From the NCBI RefSeq assembly GCF_030247195.1, contig NC_080672.1, positions 1,240,001 through 1,304,000 on the forward strand: a stretch of DNA of 64,000 nucleotides, given 5' to 3'. Each line of letters begins with the position of its first letter. The stretch's first letter is position 1. Of the stretch, positions 34,068-43,239 are shown in pieces. Position numbers and translations under genes: made by a program. Origin of the DNA: Topomyia yanbarensis. Taxonomy: Eukaryota > Arthropoda > Insecta > Diptera > Culicidae. The notes under the pieces were generated by a model. The model did not search any database and was not told the origin of the DNA. It saw only the letters and a program-made list of their open reading frames with translations.

Positions 34068-34946
34068 ATGACAAGTGCATGCGATCACTGCGCGAAAACC
34101 GTCAAATCGGACGATGACTTTATCGAGTGCATGGGATTTTGCAAAAATGTGGTGCATATGCAGTGCGGTAAACAACTCAACAAGCCGTTCTTGAAAAAAC
34201 TTGCCGAAAATCCAAATTTATTTTGGATGTGCAATGAATGTGTCAAGTTGATGAAGTTTGCTCGCTTTCGCGACACCGTTTCCTCGCTTGGATGTGTTAT
34301 CGCTGCTATCGCTGGGAAAACGGATGACGTCTGTGCTGAACTAAAGGCAGAGTTATCAAAAAATAACCAGCAAATTTCGCACCTCGCCAGAAAGGTTTCA
34401 ACAGCCACTCCAGTCCGGACCAATTCCGGTACATCTCGACCACCTCAGAAACGTCGTCGCGAGGATGGTCCTGATCCGAGCAGTATTCTTGTCGGCGGTC
34501 GAAAGCTAGTCGATAATAGCAACATTCTCACGGTTCCTCCTCCCACTCCGTTGCTCTGGATGTATCTTTCCCGCTTTCATCCCAGCGTTAGCAAGGAGAC
34601 AGTCGAAAAAATGTCCAAAGAAGGGCTAAACTGCAACGAGGAAATAAAGGTCATTCCGCTTGTTAAAAAAGGCATAGACGTCAGTACTCTGAACTTCATA
34701 TCTTTCAAAGTTGGAGTTCACCCAAAGTACCGTGAAGCAGCTCTTAACCCTGACACATGGCCGCAAGGCATATTGTTCAGGGAATTTGAGGATAGCCGTA
34801 CCCAGAACATTTGGTGCCCACCGACTGATTTTCCTACGCCTTCGGAAGCCGCATGTATTCCGCTAAGTCAACCCGGCCCATCAACCCTACAGAGGACTCC
34901 GCAACGATTGGCAATGCCACTATACCAAGCTACACCGCCATTGTGA
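34068..34946 (+). CDS. CR1-clade retrotransposon ORF1, PHD-finger protein
   Basis: 292 aa. The N-terminal finger has the C4HC3 PHD spacing with Cys5, Cys8, Cys21, Cys25, His30, Cys33, Cys55 and Cys58, the type known from mosquito CR1-clade (T1/Q) ORF1 proteins. A basic Pro-rich segment (RPPQKRRRED) follows near residue 127. A C-terminal domain with WMYLSRFHP and GILFREFED strings probably has an esterase- or RRM-like role in RNA packaging that I cannot identify. It ends in TGA at 34944-34946, which is in the same frame as ORF2. Confidence 0.8.
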   Translation: MTSACDHCAKTVKSDDDFIECMGFCKNVVHMQCGKQLNKPFLKKLAENPNLFWMCNECVKLMKFARFRDTVSSLGCVIAAIAGKTDDVCAELKAELSKNNQQISHLARKVSTATPVRTNSGTSRPPQKRRREDGPDPSSILVGGRKLVDNSNILTVPPPTPLLWMYLSRFHPSVSKETVEKMSKEGLNCNEEIKVIPLVKKGIDVSTLNFISFKVGVHPKYREAALNPDTWPQGILFREFEDSRTQNIWCPPTDFPTPSEAACIPLSQPGPSTLQRTPQRLAMPLYQATPPL

Positions 34947-34994
34947 AGGAGTGTCGACGCTGATCGCATACTGGGACGCAATGCAGTTGGTACA

Positions 34995-37900
34995 ATGGAA
35001 GCCCTCGATCCCCCCGCTACAGTCGAGCCCTTGCAGCCAGCGTTCAGCAGTCGTCTCGGTCCTGTATGTGTGGGTGGAGAAGGGGTCTTCCAAACCGCCT
35101 TTCTCGGCAAGTATTATACAAATTGTAACGATACAACGGTTAAACCGATTCACGCTTCTAGTTCATCGTCCAACACTCGCCGTAAGCTACTACCGTCCCG
35201 TTCCTGCTCTCCGCATCGCTCCATCGGGGTTCAACGCATACTGGGACGCACCGCAGTTGGCACTATGGAAGCCCTCGAGCCCCCCGCCACAGTCGAGCAA
35301 TTGCAGCCAGCGATCATCAGTCGTCCCGGTCCTGTGTGTGGGATGGGTGAAAGGGTCTTCCAACCCGCCACAAATGGCAAGTATACATCTGATCCGAACA
35401 CTTCAAGCGCTGATGTATTCTTCGCTTCCAGTAATTTGCCTTTTGCTCTAACATCTTGTGACGAGATGTCAACTATTTCTGTCGCCGATGATGATCGCTG
35501 CATTCTGGAGCGCGATGCAGTTGATTCGCCCTCTGCAGAACCTGATCCGTCATCCAATAACATCGAGATTTACTACCAGAATGTTGGTGGCTTAAATTCA
35601 TCAACGGACAGCTATTTGCTCGCGACCACGGGCTGCTGTTATGACGTCATCGCCTTAACCGAGACGTGGCTCAAAAACCGTACTCTGTCTCAGCAGGTGT
35701 TTGGTTCAACATTTGATGTCTTCCGCTGTGATCGCAATGCCCTCAACAGCCGCAAGACATCAGGTGGTGGTGTACTCATCGCCGTTCGCCATGGTATAAA
35801 AGCCCGAGTGATCAACGATGAGCGGTGGGAGAGCTCCGAGCAAGTGTGGATATCAGTGAAACTTGCCGATCGCAATCTCTTCCTGTGTGTCGTGTATTTT
35901 CCACCTGACCGAATTCGTGATTACAGCCTGATCGATGTACATCTTTCCTCCGTTTCTTTCATCACCTCGATCGCTGCCCCATCTGATGATATTGTTATAC
36001 TGGGCGACTTTAACTTACCTGGCTTGACCTGGTGCCCAGCAAGTAACGGATTTCTACGATTGGATATCGAAAAATCTGTGCTTATCAACAATGCCAGTTG
36101 TATCTTGGACAACTACAGTAGCGCAACTCTTCGGCAAATTAATAATATCATCAACGAGAACGGACGTACATTGGACCTCTGCTTTGTAAGTGCCCGGGAC
36201 TACGCTCCGTACTGCTGCGCCGCTCCGACACCTTTAGTCCAGCATGTGCGCCATCATCTCCCACTACATCTTGTACTCGCTGGTAACCTAGGAGTGAGTT
36301 TTGAAGACGTCTCAAGCTCTATCGTCTACGATTTTAAAAACGCTGACTACGACAGCATCGTTAGCACGCTGTTGGATATAAATTGGGACGAAAATCTTAA
36401 CAATGATGACGCGAACGAAGCAGCGATGACGTTTTCTAATATTCTTAACTACCTAATCGACCGTCATGTGCCAAAACGAACAGTCAGCACAAATCAACAC
36501 CCTCCCTGGCAATCAACAGTGCTTAGACGATTAAAAACTGCCAAACGAGCCGCATTTAAAAAGTTCTCGAAGCATAAGACACTTGCATTACGAAACCACT
36601 ACTTTCAACTCAACCACGAATACAAACAGCAAAGCAGACGTGCCTTTTTTAGATATCAGCGAAACGTCGAACGTCAACTGAAATCCAAGCCCAAGTCGTT
36701 TTGGAAATATGTGAACGAGCAGCGAAAAGAATCCGGGTTACCATCTTGTATGTCATTAAATGGAGTTTTAGGCACCGACACTAAGGAAATTTGCCAATTG
36801 TTTTCCGACAAATTTTCAAGCGTTTTTTCCGACGAGAACCTTTCCCCACAACAAGTCGCTGCCGCTTCAAATCTAACTCCTTCTCTAGGACGAACCATCA
36901 ACCGAATTTGTGTCGATAATGCTGCCATTCTTGCAGCAAATTCCAAGCTGAAAGCATCTAGTTCCCCGGGTCCAGATGGCGTTCCTTCGATTTTTGTCAA
37001 AAAGTGCATCAGCGGGCTTCTTGAACCACTTCGGCGAGTCTTTGTGCTATCACTCAATACTGGAACATTCCCTTCCTGCTGGAAAGCAGCGCACATGTTT
37101 CCAGTTCACAAAAAAGGAAACAAATCGAACATTGACAATTATCGAGGAATCTCATGTTTAAGTGCAGTATCAAAACTATTCGAGCTGGTTGTCTTAGACC
37201 CTCTTTTCTTTCACTGCAAACACTACATTGCAGACGATCAACACGGATTTATGCCTAAACGATCGACAACGACTAACCTGCTCTCGTTCACAACATATGC
37301 AATGGATGGATTCGCTGACGGATTGCAAACCGATGCTATTTCCATGGATCTATCTGCGGCCTTCGACAAAATCAATCATGATATCGCAATAGCGAAGCTG
37401 GACAAACTCGGTATTCATGGACAACTTCTGCGCTGGTTTCGTTCCTACCTCGATGGAAGGCAACTCCAAATCAGCATTAAGGACTGTCTATCTACACCAT
37501 TCTTCGCTACATCCGGCATCCCACAAGGAAGCCATCTCGGTCCAGTGATATTCCTCCTCTACTTTAATGACGTCAACATCAAATTACAAGGACCCCGCCT
37601 TTCTTTTGCCGACGACATGAAAATTTTTCAACAAATACGGGATAAAACCGATGCCGAGCTTCTTCAGAGGGAATTGGACAGCTTTAGTACGTGGTGTGAT
37701 CTAAACAGAATGGTTTTAAACCCGAGCAAATGCTCAATCGTTACGTTCACGCGGAAACGCCATCCGATTCAGTTTAACTACCATCTCTTCGACTCGAGTA
37801 TTCCAAGACACTCTAACGTCAAGGATCTCGGAGTCATCATGGATTCTGCACTAACGTTCAAACCACATACATCATCCATTGTGGATAAGGCTTCAAGACA

Positions 37901-38438
37901 GCTTGGGTTCATCTTCCGAATAGCGAAAAACTTTAAGGACGTATACTGTTTAAAATCTCTCTATTGTGCGCTGGTTCGCTCAACACTGGAATATTGTTCT
38001 GCTGTTTGGAACCCTTACTACCAGAACGGTGTCGACAGAATCGAGGCCGTCCAACGCCGGTTCATACGCTTTGCACTCCGACATCTTCCTTGGCAAAACA
38101 GATTTCAGCTGCCGAGCTACGAAAACCGTTGTCAGTTAATACAGCTCGATACTCTAAGCATCCGGAGGGACTGCTCTCGAGCCCTGTTCGTCTCGGACTT
38201 ACTGTCTGCCAGGGTGGATTGCCCTACAATCCTCGGACGCCTCGATCTTCAAGCTCGCGTTCGAGCTCTGCGCAATAACTCTCTTCTGCGAGTCCCATTC
38301 AGGAGAACTAACTATGGGCGCCAGGGCGCTGTTACCGGACTCCAGCGTGTGTTTAACAGTGTGGCGACGGCGTTTGACTTCAACCTGACAAGGAATTCGA
38401 TAAAAACTAAAATAATTCGTATTCTGAAATGTAATTAG
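34995..38438 (+). CDS. CR1-clade retrotransposon ORF2, endonuclease and reverse transcriptase
   Basis: 1147 aa. Residues 1-130 hold two diverged copies of a 90-codon repeat (starting MEALDPPATVE and MEALEPPATVE). An APE-type endonuclease follows from about residue 190 (YYQNVGGLNS, ALTETWL, LGDFNLPG). At its end the usual Asp of the D-HHP motif appears replaced (VRHHLPL). The RT covers about 620-900: GPDGVPS, DNYRGIS, AFDKINHD, SGIPQGSHLGP and the catalytic SFADDMKIF (about 869). A thumb and C-terminal Arg-rich domain complete it, with no RNase H. No frameshift or internal stop. The ATG is chosen as the first in-frame Met after the ORF1 stop, but readthrough is possible. Confidence 0.88.
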   Translation: MEALDPPATVEPLQPAFSSRLGPVCVGGEGVFQTAFLGKYYTNCNDTTVKPIHASSSSSNTRRKLLPSRSCSPHRSIGVQRILGRTAVGTMEALEPPATVEQLQPAIISRPGPVCGMGERVFQPATNGKYTSDPNTSSADVFFASSNLPFALTSCDEMSTISVADDDRCILERDAVDSPSAEPDPSSNNIEIYYQNVGGLNSSTDSYLLATTGCCYDVIALTETWLKNRTLSQQVFGSTFDVFRCDRNALNSRKTSGGGVLIAVRHGIKARVINDERWESSEQVWISVKLADRNLFLCVVYFPPDRIRDYSLIDVHLSSVSFITSIAAPSDDIVILGDFNLPGLTWCPASNGFLRLDIEKSVLINNASCILDNYSSATLRQINNIINENGRTLDLCFVSARDYAPYCCAAPTPLVQHVRHHLPLHLVLAGNLGVSFEDVSSSIVYDFKNADYDSIVSTLLDINWDENLNNDDANEAAMTFSNILNYLIDRHVPKRTVSTNQHPPWQSTVLRRLKTAKRAAFKKFSKHKTLALRNHYFQLNHEYKQQSRRAFFRYQRNVERQLKSKPKSFWKYVNEQRKESGLPSCMSLNGVLGTDTKEICQLFSDKFSSVFSDENLSPQQVAAASNLTPSLGRTINRICVDNAAILAANSKLKASSSPGPDGVPSIFVKKCISGLLEPLRRVFVLSLNTGTFPSCWKAAHMFPVHKKGNKSNIDNYRGISCLSAVSKLFELVVLDPLFFHCKHYIADDQHGFMPKRSTTTNLLSFTTYAMDGFADGLQTDAISMDLSAAFDKINHDIAIAKLDKLGIHGQLLRWFRSYLDGRQLQISIKDCLSTPFFATSGIPQGSHLGPVIFLLYFNDVNIKLQGPRLSFADDMKIFQQIRDKTDAELLQRELDSFSTWCDLNRMVLNPSKCSIVTFTRKRHPIQFNYHLFDSSIPRHSNVKDLGVIMDSALTFKPHTSSIVDKASRQLGFIFRIAKNFKDVYCLKSLYCALVRSTLEYCSAVWNPYYQNGVDRIEAVQRRFIRFALRHLPWQNRFQLPSYENRCQLIQLDTLSIRRDCSRALFVSDLLSARVDCPTILGRLDLQARVRALRNNSLLRVPFRRTNYGRQGAVTGLQRVFNSVATAFDFNLTRNSIKTKIIRILKCN

Positions 38439-38619
38439 TTTAAGTAACCACCATTGGGGCCAAGGGGTCTGTTGGTGACGGTACAACAAATAAACAATAA
38501 ACAATAAACATATGGATAAATATTTACTTTTTTATCAGTACATGGAAGATGTTCTAATATATGAGTTGATTACAATATTACAACGAATATCATTAAAAGT
38601 ATGTTACGATAGGCGAGTT

Positions 38620-39681
38620 CAGGCCCGCGCGCAAGGGGATGGTTTTGGGGGTTCAAACCCCTCCCATGAGAGTTTCCAATTACTTTTGTAAATTTCTTAT
38701 CTTTTTGATCAGGAACAAAAATTTTATACTGCGAACTGTTTTGGTAGTCATTTGAATTCGGTTATTCTAGAAACAAGTCTTTGAAGAAACCATGTGAGGG
38801 TTACTGTAAAATGATGTAAGTCAGTTAGTCGGCACCGTTGGATCGGTTCACGTTCGGTTAACAACAGTTGTCAGTAGATCAGTTAAACTGCAAAGGTCGG
38901 TTAGCGAGCTAACAACAGCCAAGGAGGAAAAGTAACGAACGAACAATACGAACTCGGAGAAAACCGGGATATCATTGCCTAGAGAAATTTGACCGTAAGG
39001 GATCTCTGCTGATAAATGGCTTACGAAAACGGGCATCGGTATCGGGTGAAATTCCGCCACCGGGAAACTCTCAGCACCAGCTAGTAGATAATTAGGAACG
39101 AGTATCGCCAAGAAGGATAACAAACCCTGTGAAGATAGTTGTAAAGCGATGTAAGTCGTTATGCACCTCAATAGATCTAAATACTGCTCGCAGTGGTTCG
39201 TCTCCTACAAAAAAGTCGTTATGTTCGGTATCTCTGGATCGATTCGCATCTCGGCGGGTTACGATATTGGCAGCTGCTCTGAGCAAGTCAGTTACACCAC
39301 GAAGGTTGGGCATCAAGCGAGAAACAGTATCAATGAAAAAACACGATTAACACAAAATAAAACGAGCAAAATAAAACGAGGTGACCCCGGAAAGATGAGG
39401 CTTGGGAGAAACAAGAGGTTTGGATTTAGTCAGAAGGCTGATTACAAGCTACCACAGTAGAAATATGACACTATTATGTACCAGCAGGCGTTAGCATCTG
39501 ATCAAGATTGCTTCTCGATAACAGACATTGTCCGAATTTGTTGATCCAAGTCGACATAAGCCTCAGCCCACCAGGACCCGGAAAAAATATTCAACGTTTG
39601 AGGGACTGTATACCTTCTCTGTATAAAAAAAATGAAAAAAATCAAAACCCCTCCCTTGAGAATTTTCTGCGCACGGGCCTG
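38620..39681. mobile_element. 1062-bp hAT-like non-autonomous element, 8-bp TSD
   Basis: The termini CAGGCCCGCGCGCA and, inverted, CAGGCCCGTGCGCA are flanked by direct GGCGAGTT copies (38612-38619 and 39682-39689). The unoccupied site in alpha copy 1 reads 'tcagcgagttagttat' with one target copy. A CAG start and an 8-bp duplication fit hAT. There is no transposase. Inside are 'gaaattccgccaccgggaa' units shared with 14740-15150 and 24690-25090. Confidence 0.85.
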
Positions 39682-40262
39682 GGCGAGTTAGTTATCTGAC
39701 GTTCGCATAGACACAAAGTTGTATATCAGAAACAAAATAGTATAATAATAGGCGTCTTCCCAAGAGTCAATGAGCTCGAACTAACCACACCTATCAAATG
39801 GTGTATGAGGTATGTTGCAGGCACGCTAGCTGATGCTTCAGTGTTCGAGACTGAGTGAACCCACTTGTAGGAAAAAATGTTAGAATCGTTTCAGGATGCC
39901 AATATTTTAAAGTAATTCTCGTTCTTAAAAAAATAGGCGGTCGAAAGATATGTTTCATTCTTCATTTTTGTTTTAAATTCATATTTTCTGAAAGCCTAGT
40001 ATAATCGTATATAGTACTGTGTTGAGTCGTAAGAGTGTATGAAAGGTGTCTGTTTCTTGCCAAATGGAATCAGACCAACTACTGATCACAGTTGCATTTA
40101 TATACAGTTTATATCGCTTATTGAAACCCAATTTTATCTCAGTATGGATATATGGCATCCAGCTTTGTCCATATATAGCATATTTGCGCATTGTATACGA
40201 CTTAGCTGTACTGTATATTAAGATGTGTAACTCGGTTGAAATTTCGATATAACTAGAAAATT

Positions 40263-41284
40263 GTTCACTGGGAATTAACTATTCCCACACATTGAAACGA
40301 CTACAATAACTTTATGAAGTTGTTAATCCGACATTGACTGAAGTAAAATGCAATCAAAAATGAGAAAAATGCGATTTTTAAATGATTTAAATATGAACCA
40401 ATATGAATGCAGGTTGTCAGTGCTCTACGATGAACTCCGATCAAACGCGATTTAATTAGTACATCAATGCGATTCTGAATCATGCGATTACAAATCATCT
40501 GCAGACTAAATTCAACTGTTGTAACGATTTTGTCTCTTTGTAGACAGTATTACGAGTCTTTTTCTACATTGTTATACGATTAATGGTTTGCTGGGAAATG
40601 ATTCGTTACTTGACTAAATGTTTGTGTATAGCACGAATATTTCGTCAGTCGTTCGATTTCATTTCGTTTATCGAACAAAATTTCGTATATTTTTCCATCC
40701 GATTTTTTAAGAACGATTTTTAAAAACATCGACTTATTTACGATCGGCAAAATCGATTATTTTTTTTCAAAATGCTCTCATCACTACGAAAGAACGAAAC
40801 ATATTTCAATGCCGTAAGTCTCGAAAAATAGTTTTTTTTTTGCCATAAATCAAGATTATGAACGTAAACAACATTTTTCAAACACGGTCTTGCATTTGGC
40901 GAGATCTACAACCTATGCTAGATCACTTGAAAAGTACAAAATCACTGTAGAACCGTGTTACATGTTGAGCATGATCTAGTTTTCGTAGTTGTGAATCAGT
41001 TCACAAAATCAAAACGATCCGGTTGAGATGCTTCTCACTGTGCGGAGATCCATTTTCATATCGACAGTCAAAGGTTCGTTTTACCGTCAAAGCACGACTT
41101 GCCGTAGATTTATACCATTGCAAACTTCTTGTTAATGGTGGGATGGTAGACTGGAGTTCCCAGGTACGTGCGCAAAATGTCAATAGATAAAAGTTACTGC
41201 AATTTGAAAGTGATGCAATTTGATTCCGTACACCCTTTAGTAACTATCTGCATGCCTTATCGTTGAAAGCTTATTCCGGCAATT
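40263..41284. other. AT-rich intergenic DNA, no gene seen
   Basis: No coding frame or repeat boundary can be supported. Confidence 0.4.
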
Positions 41285-41445
41285 TTTTTATTTCGATTAT
41301 AGATCTTTTAACCTTAAGGTCATTCGCCTCTACGGATTAGAAAAATCTCATATGAAAAATTTCTAACCCTATGTGCGGGGTCGGGACTCGAGCCCCGGTG
41401 CGCTGCGTACAAGGCAATCGATTTACCAATTACGCTACGCCCACC
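41285..41445 (-). mobile_element. tRNA-derived SINE, copy 2
   Basis: On minus: box A region 'TAGCGTAATTGGTAAATC', box B 'GCTCGAGTCCC', then the same tail as the 30.4-kb copy, ending in 'ctataatcgaaat'. It keeps the 13 nt that copy 1 has lost. Confidence 0.75.
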
Positions 41446-41689
41446 CACTTTCCGGCGAAATGCTTTTTTGAAAAATAACCGTCTTTATTGGAATATGAGT
41501 AAAGCACAGAAGAAAAAAGCACTCCCTTAAGCGAAGTTGAAGTGCTGACCGATCTAGATACGTTACCGAGTTTAATAAAACTCTGCGGAAGCCATCGAAA
41601 TCCAGGATATGCTTTTAAACGTCTTTTTGGACTACTGAGCGTCGATGTTTGAGTGGTAAGCGTGACTGCTTCTCGTCCCAGTGAGTCTG

Positions 41690-41845
41690 ACTTCTCTCCC
41701 AGGTCGATAAATTGTACGCAGCTCACCTGGGTTTGATTCCCAACCCCGCACATAGAGTTAGGGATTTTTCCAAGAGATTTCTCTAATCCGAAAAGAGGCG
41801 AATGACCCTAAGGTTAAAACCTCTATAATAAAAAATCGCCCCAAT
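41690..41845 (+). mobile_element. tRNA-derived SINE, copy 3 (5' end altered)
   Basis: The 3' two thirds match ('tgtacgcagctcacctgggt', 'ccgcacatagagttaggga', 'aggttaaaacctctataat'), but box A is replaced by unrelated tRNA-like sequence ('gagtggtaagcgtgactgct'). It faces copy 2, 250 bp away, forming a divergent SINE pair. Confidence 0.6.
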
Positions 41846-41849
41846 AAGC

Positions 41850-43105
41850 CCTTCTTGGTAACCAGTCTAAGGGTCGATTTCTTTACCCTAGCTTAACTTT
41901 TAAACCTGGTTTACCAGTACGTTTAAACTTGGCTTAAATTGTAAGCGAGGGTGAAGAAATCGCCCCTAAAGCAAGCAAATGACATTACTGGCGACGACCA
42001 TTTCTCGGAGGCGTACCGCGTGTGAGTACCTGCAAAAGAAGTTGAGATCGACGGCGTGGTCATTAGGATGAGTTTGGTCCGCGCGAAGCGCTAGGTTGGC
42101 TCAGAGTTTGAACTAATTTCATCAAAAGTTTTAAAAGATAATGCAGTTATATCAATTTGGAAGTGATTCCATTAAATTCCGTTCAAGCTTTATGTGCGCG
42201 AGCTACATGCGTGACAATTTTCAAATAATAAGTTTGTTGAAAATTTTGAGTGGGTAATTACCCACTCGGATATTTTCAAGTGACTAATATTACTACCCAC
42301 CCGATATTACTACCCACGACATCCTTCCCAATCCAGCCAATGTAACATAATCGGCAATAGATCTTCTGATCGGTGTTCTAGTATCATCTGGCAAACTCTA
42401 GAAGATCAACATGGAAGCAATCACTCTCCAATTTTGCTTCTTTCGGCACAAGCTACCAGTTCACAAGAGACAGTTCCTAAATGGCGATATAATGAAGCGA
42501 GCTTGATTAAGTACCAGAACAGATTAGGAGCAGTGTTGGACCCAAAAATTACACCCGAAAAACTATCAAATCTGATATTCATGTGTTCAACGGACATCCA
42601 GTATGGTAGAGAGACTCCAGACTGTCAAACCAAAAATATATTTCAATTAAGTTGAAATTAGGCAAAACAAAATGTTAAGTGTTTTAGTTAAAATTTACAA
42701 AAAATGCTGAATTGCAAAAGTGTATATTTGAAATGAATTATGCATCGTTCTACATAAATGATTCATTGTGAAAGTTTGGGAATCAATGTAAAACAAGTTT
42801 ATGTGCGAATATAAAATTAACGAAATACTATGAATTGACACATATTTTTGTTATTGACTATTTGTACCCCCTTGAGCCAATAACTGGTACTAATACAACA
42901 ATTGGCTTACTGACCCTAGCACTGCACAAGCACTCTTTTTATCGCTCTCATGAAAGGAAGCCCAACATGCTCCAAAAGCAATCAAGTGGATTGCCCCAAT
43001 GAGTAATAACTGTTACCATTTCCAGAGAAAGGAATGCTAGTAGCTTGAATTGATACTTCCTTACTCCCATCACTGTGTTTGGCGCCTGCCCAACGACAAG
43101 CAACA
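41850..43105. other. intergenic DNA, no gene seen
   Basis: Contains a perfect 20-bp palindrome 'gagtgggtaattacccactc' (42249-42268), echoed near 44945-44990. A 73-codon frame at 42434 has no recognisable domain. Confidence 0.4.
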
Positions 43106-43109
43106 AGAA

Positions 43110-43115
43110 TTTATT
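43110..43115 (-). terminator. polyadenylation signal of SPH-4
   Basis: AATAAA on minus, about 125 bp past the stop codon at 43240. Confidence 0.5.
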
Positions 43116-43239
43116 TTATCTTATCAAAATGTTCGAATACAACGCCGCACAACTGTTTTGCCGTTTATCCGGACCGTACCGACTGATACTTTTACTATCC
43201 CTGCGGTCACGACATCATAAACCAGTAATCTTGTCTGTT

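Larger units (their letters stand above)
33679..38507 (+). mobile_element. full-length CR1-clade (T1/Q-like) non-LTR retrotransposon
   Basis: About 4.83 kb inserted in repeat alpha copy 2. The left junction follows 'gtgtacat' and the right end is a short tandem tail ('aataaac' repeated) followed by 'atatggataa'. In the uninterrupted alpha copy 1 the same site reads 'gtgtctacatatggacat'. Only a 4-bp ACAT overlap can be a target duplication, usual for CR1-type elements. A T-rich start and a 5' UTR of about 390 nt precede ORF1. Both ORFs are open throughout, so it could be recently active. CR1 assignment comes from the EN start motif, the PHD-finger ORF1, the absence of RNase H and the microsatellite-like tail. 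Confidence 0.8.
32712..40262. repeat. dispersed repeat alpha, copy 2 (split by CR1 and hAT-like insertions)
   Basis: Three blocks (32712-33678, 38508-38619 and 39682-40262) are collinear with alpha copy 1. The gaps are exactly filled by the CR1 retrotransposon and the 1062-bp element. The block after 39690 ends 'gaaatttcgatataact' like copy 1. No gene of its own. Confidence 0.6.

Noticed and set aside
42434..42655. 73-codon frame with KWRYNEASLIKYQNRL
   Set aside because: Faintly like the endonuclease-RT linker of non-LTR elements, but too short and isolated to call.
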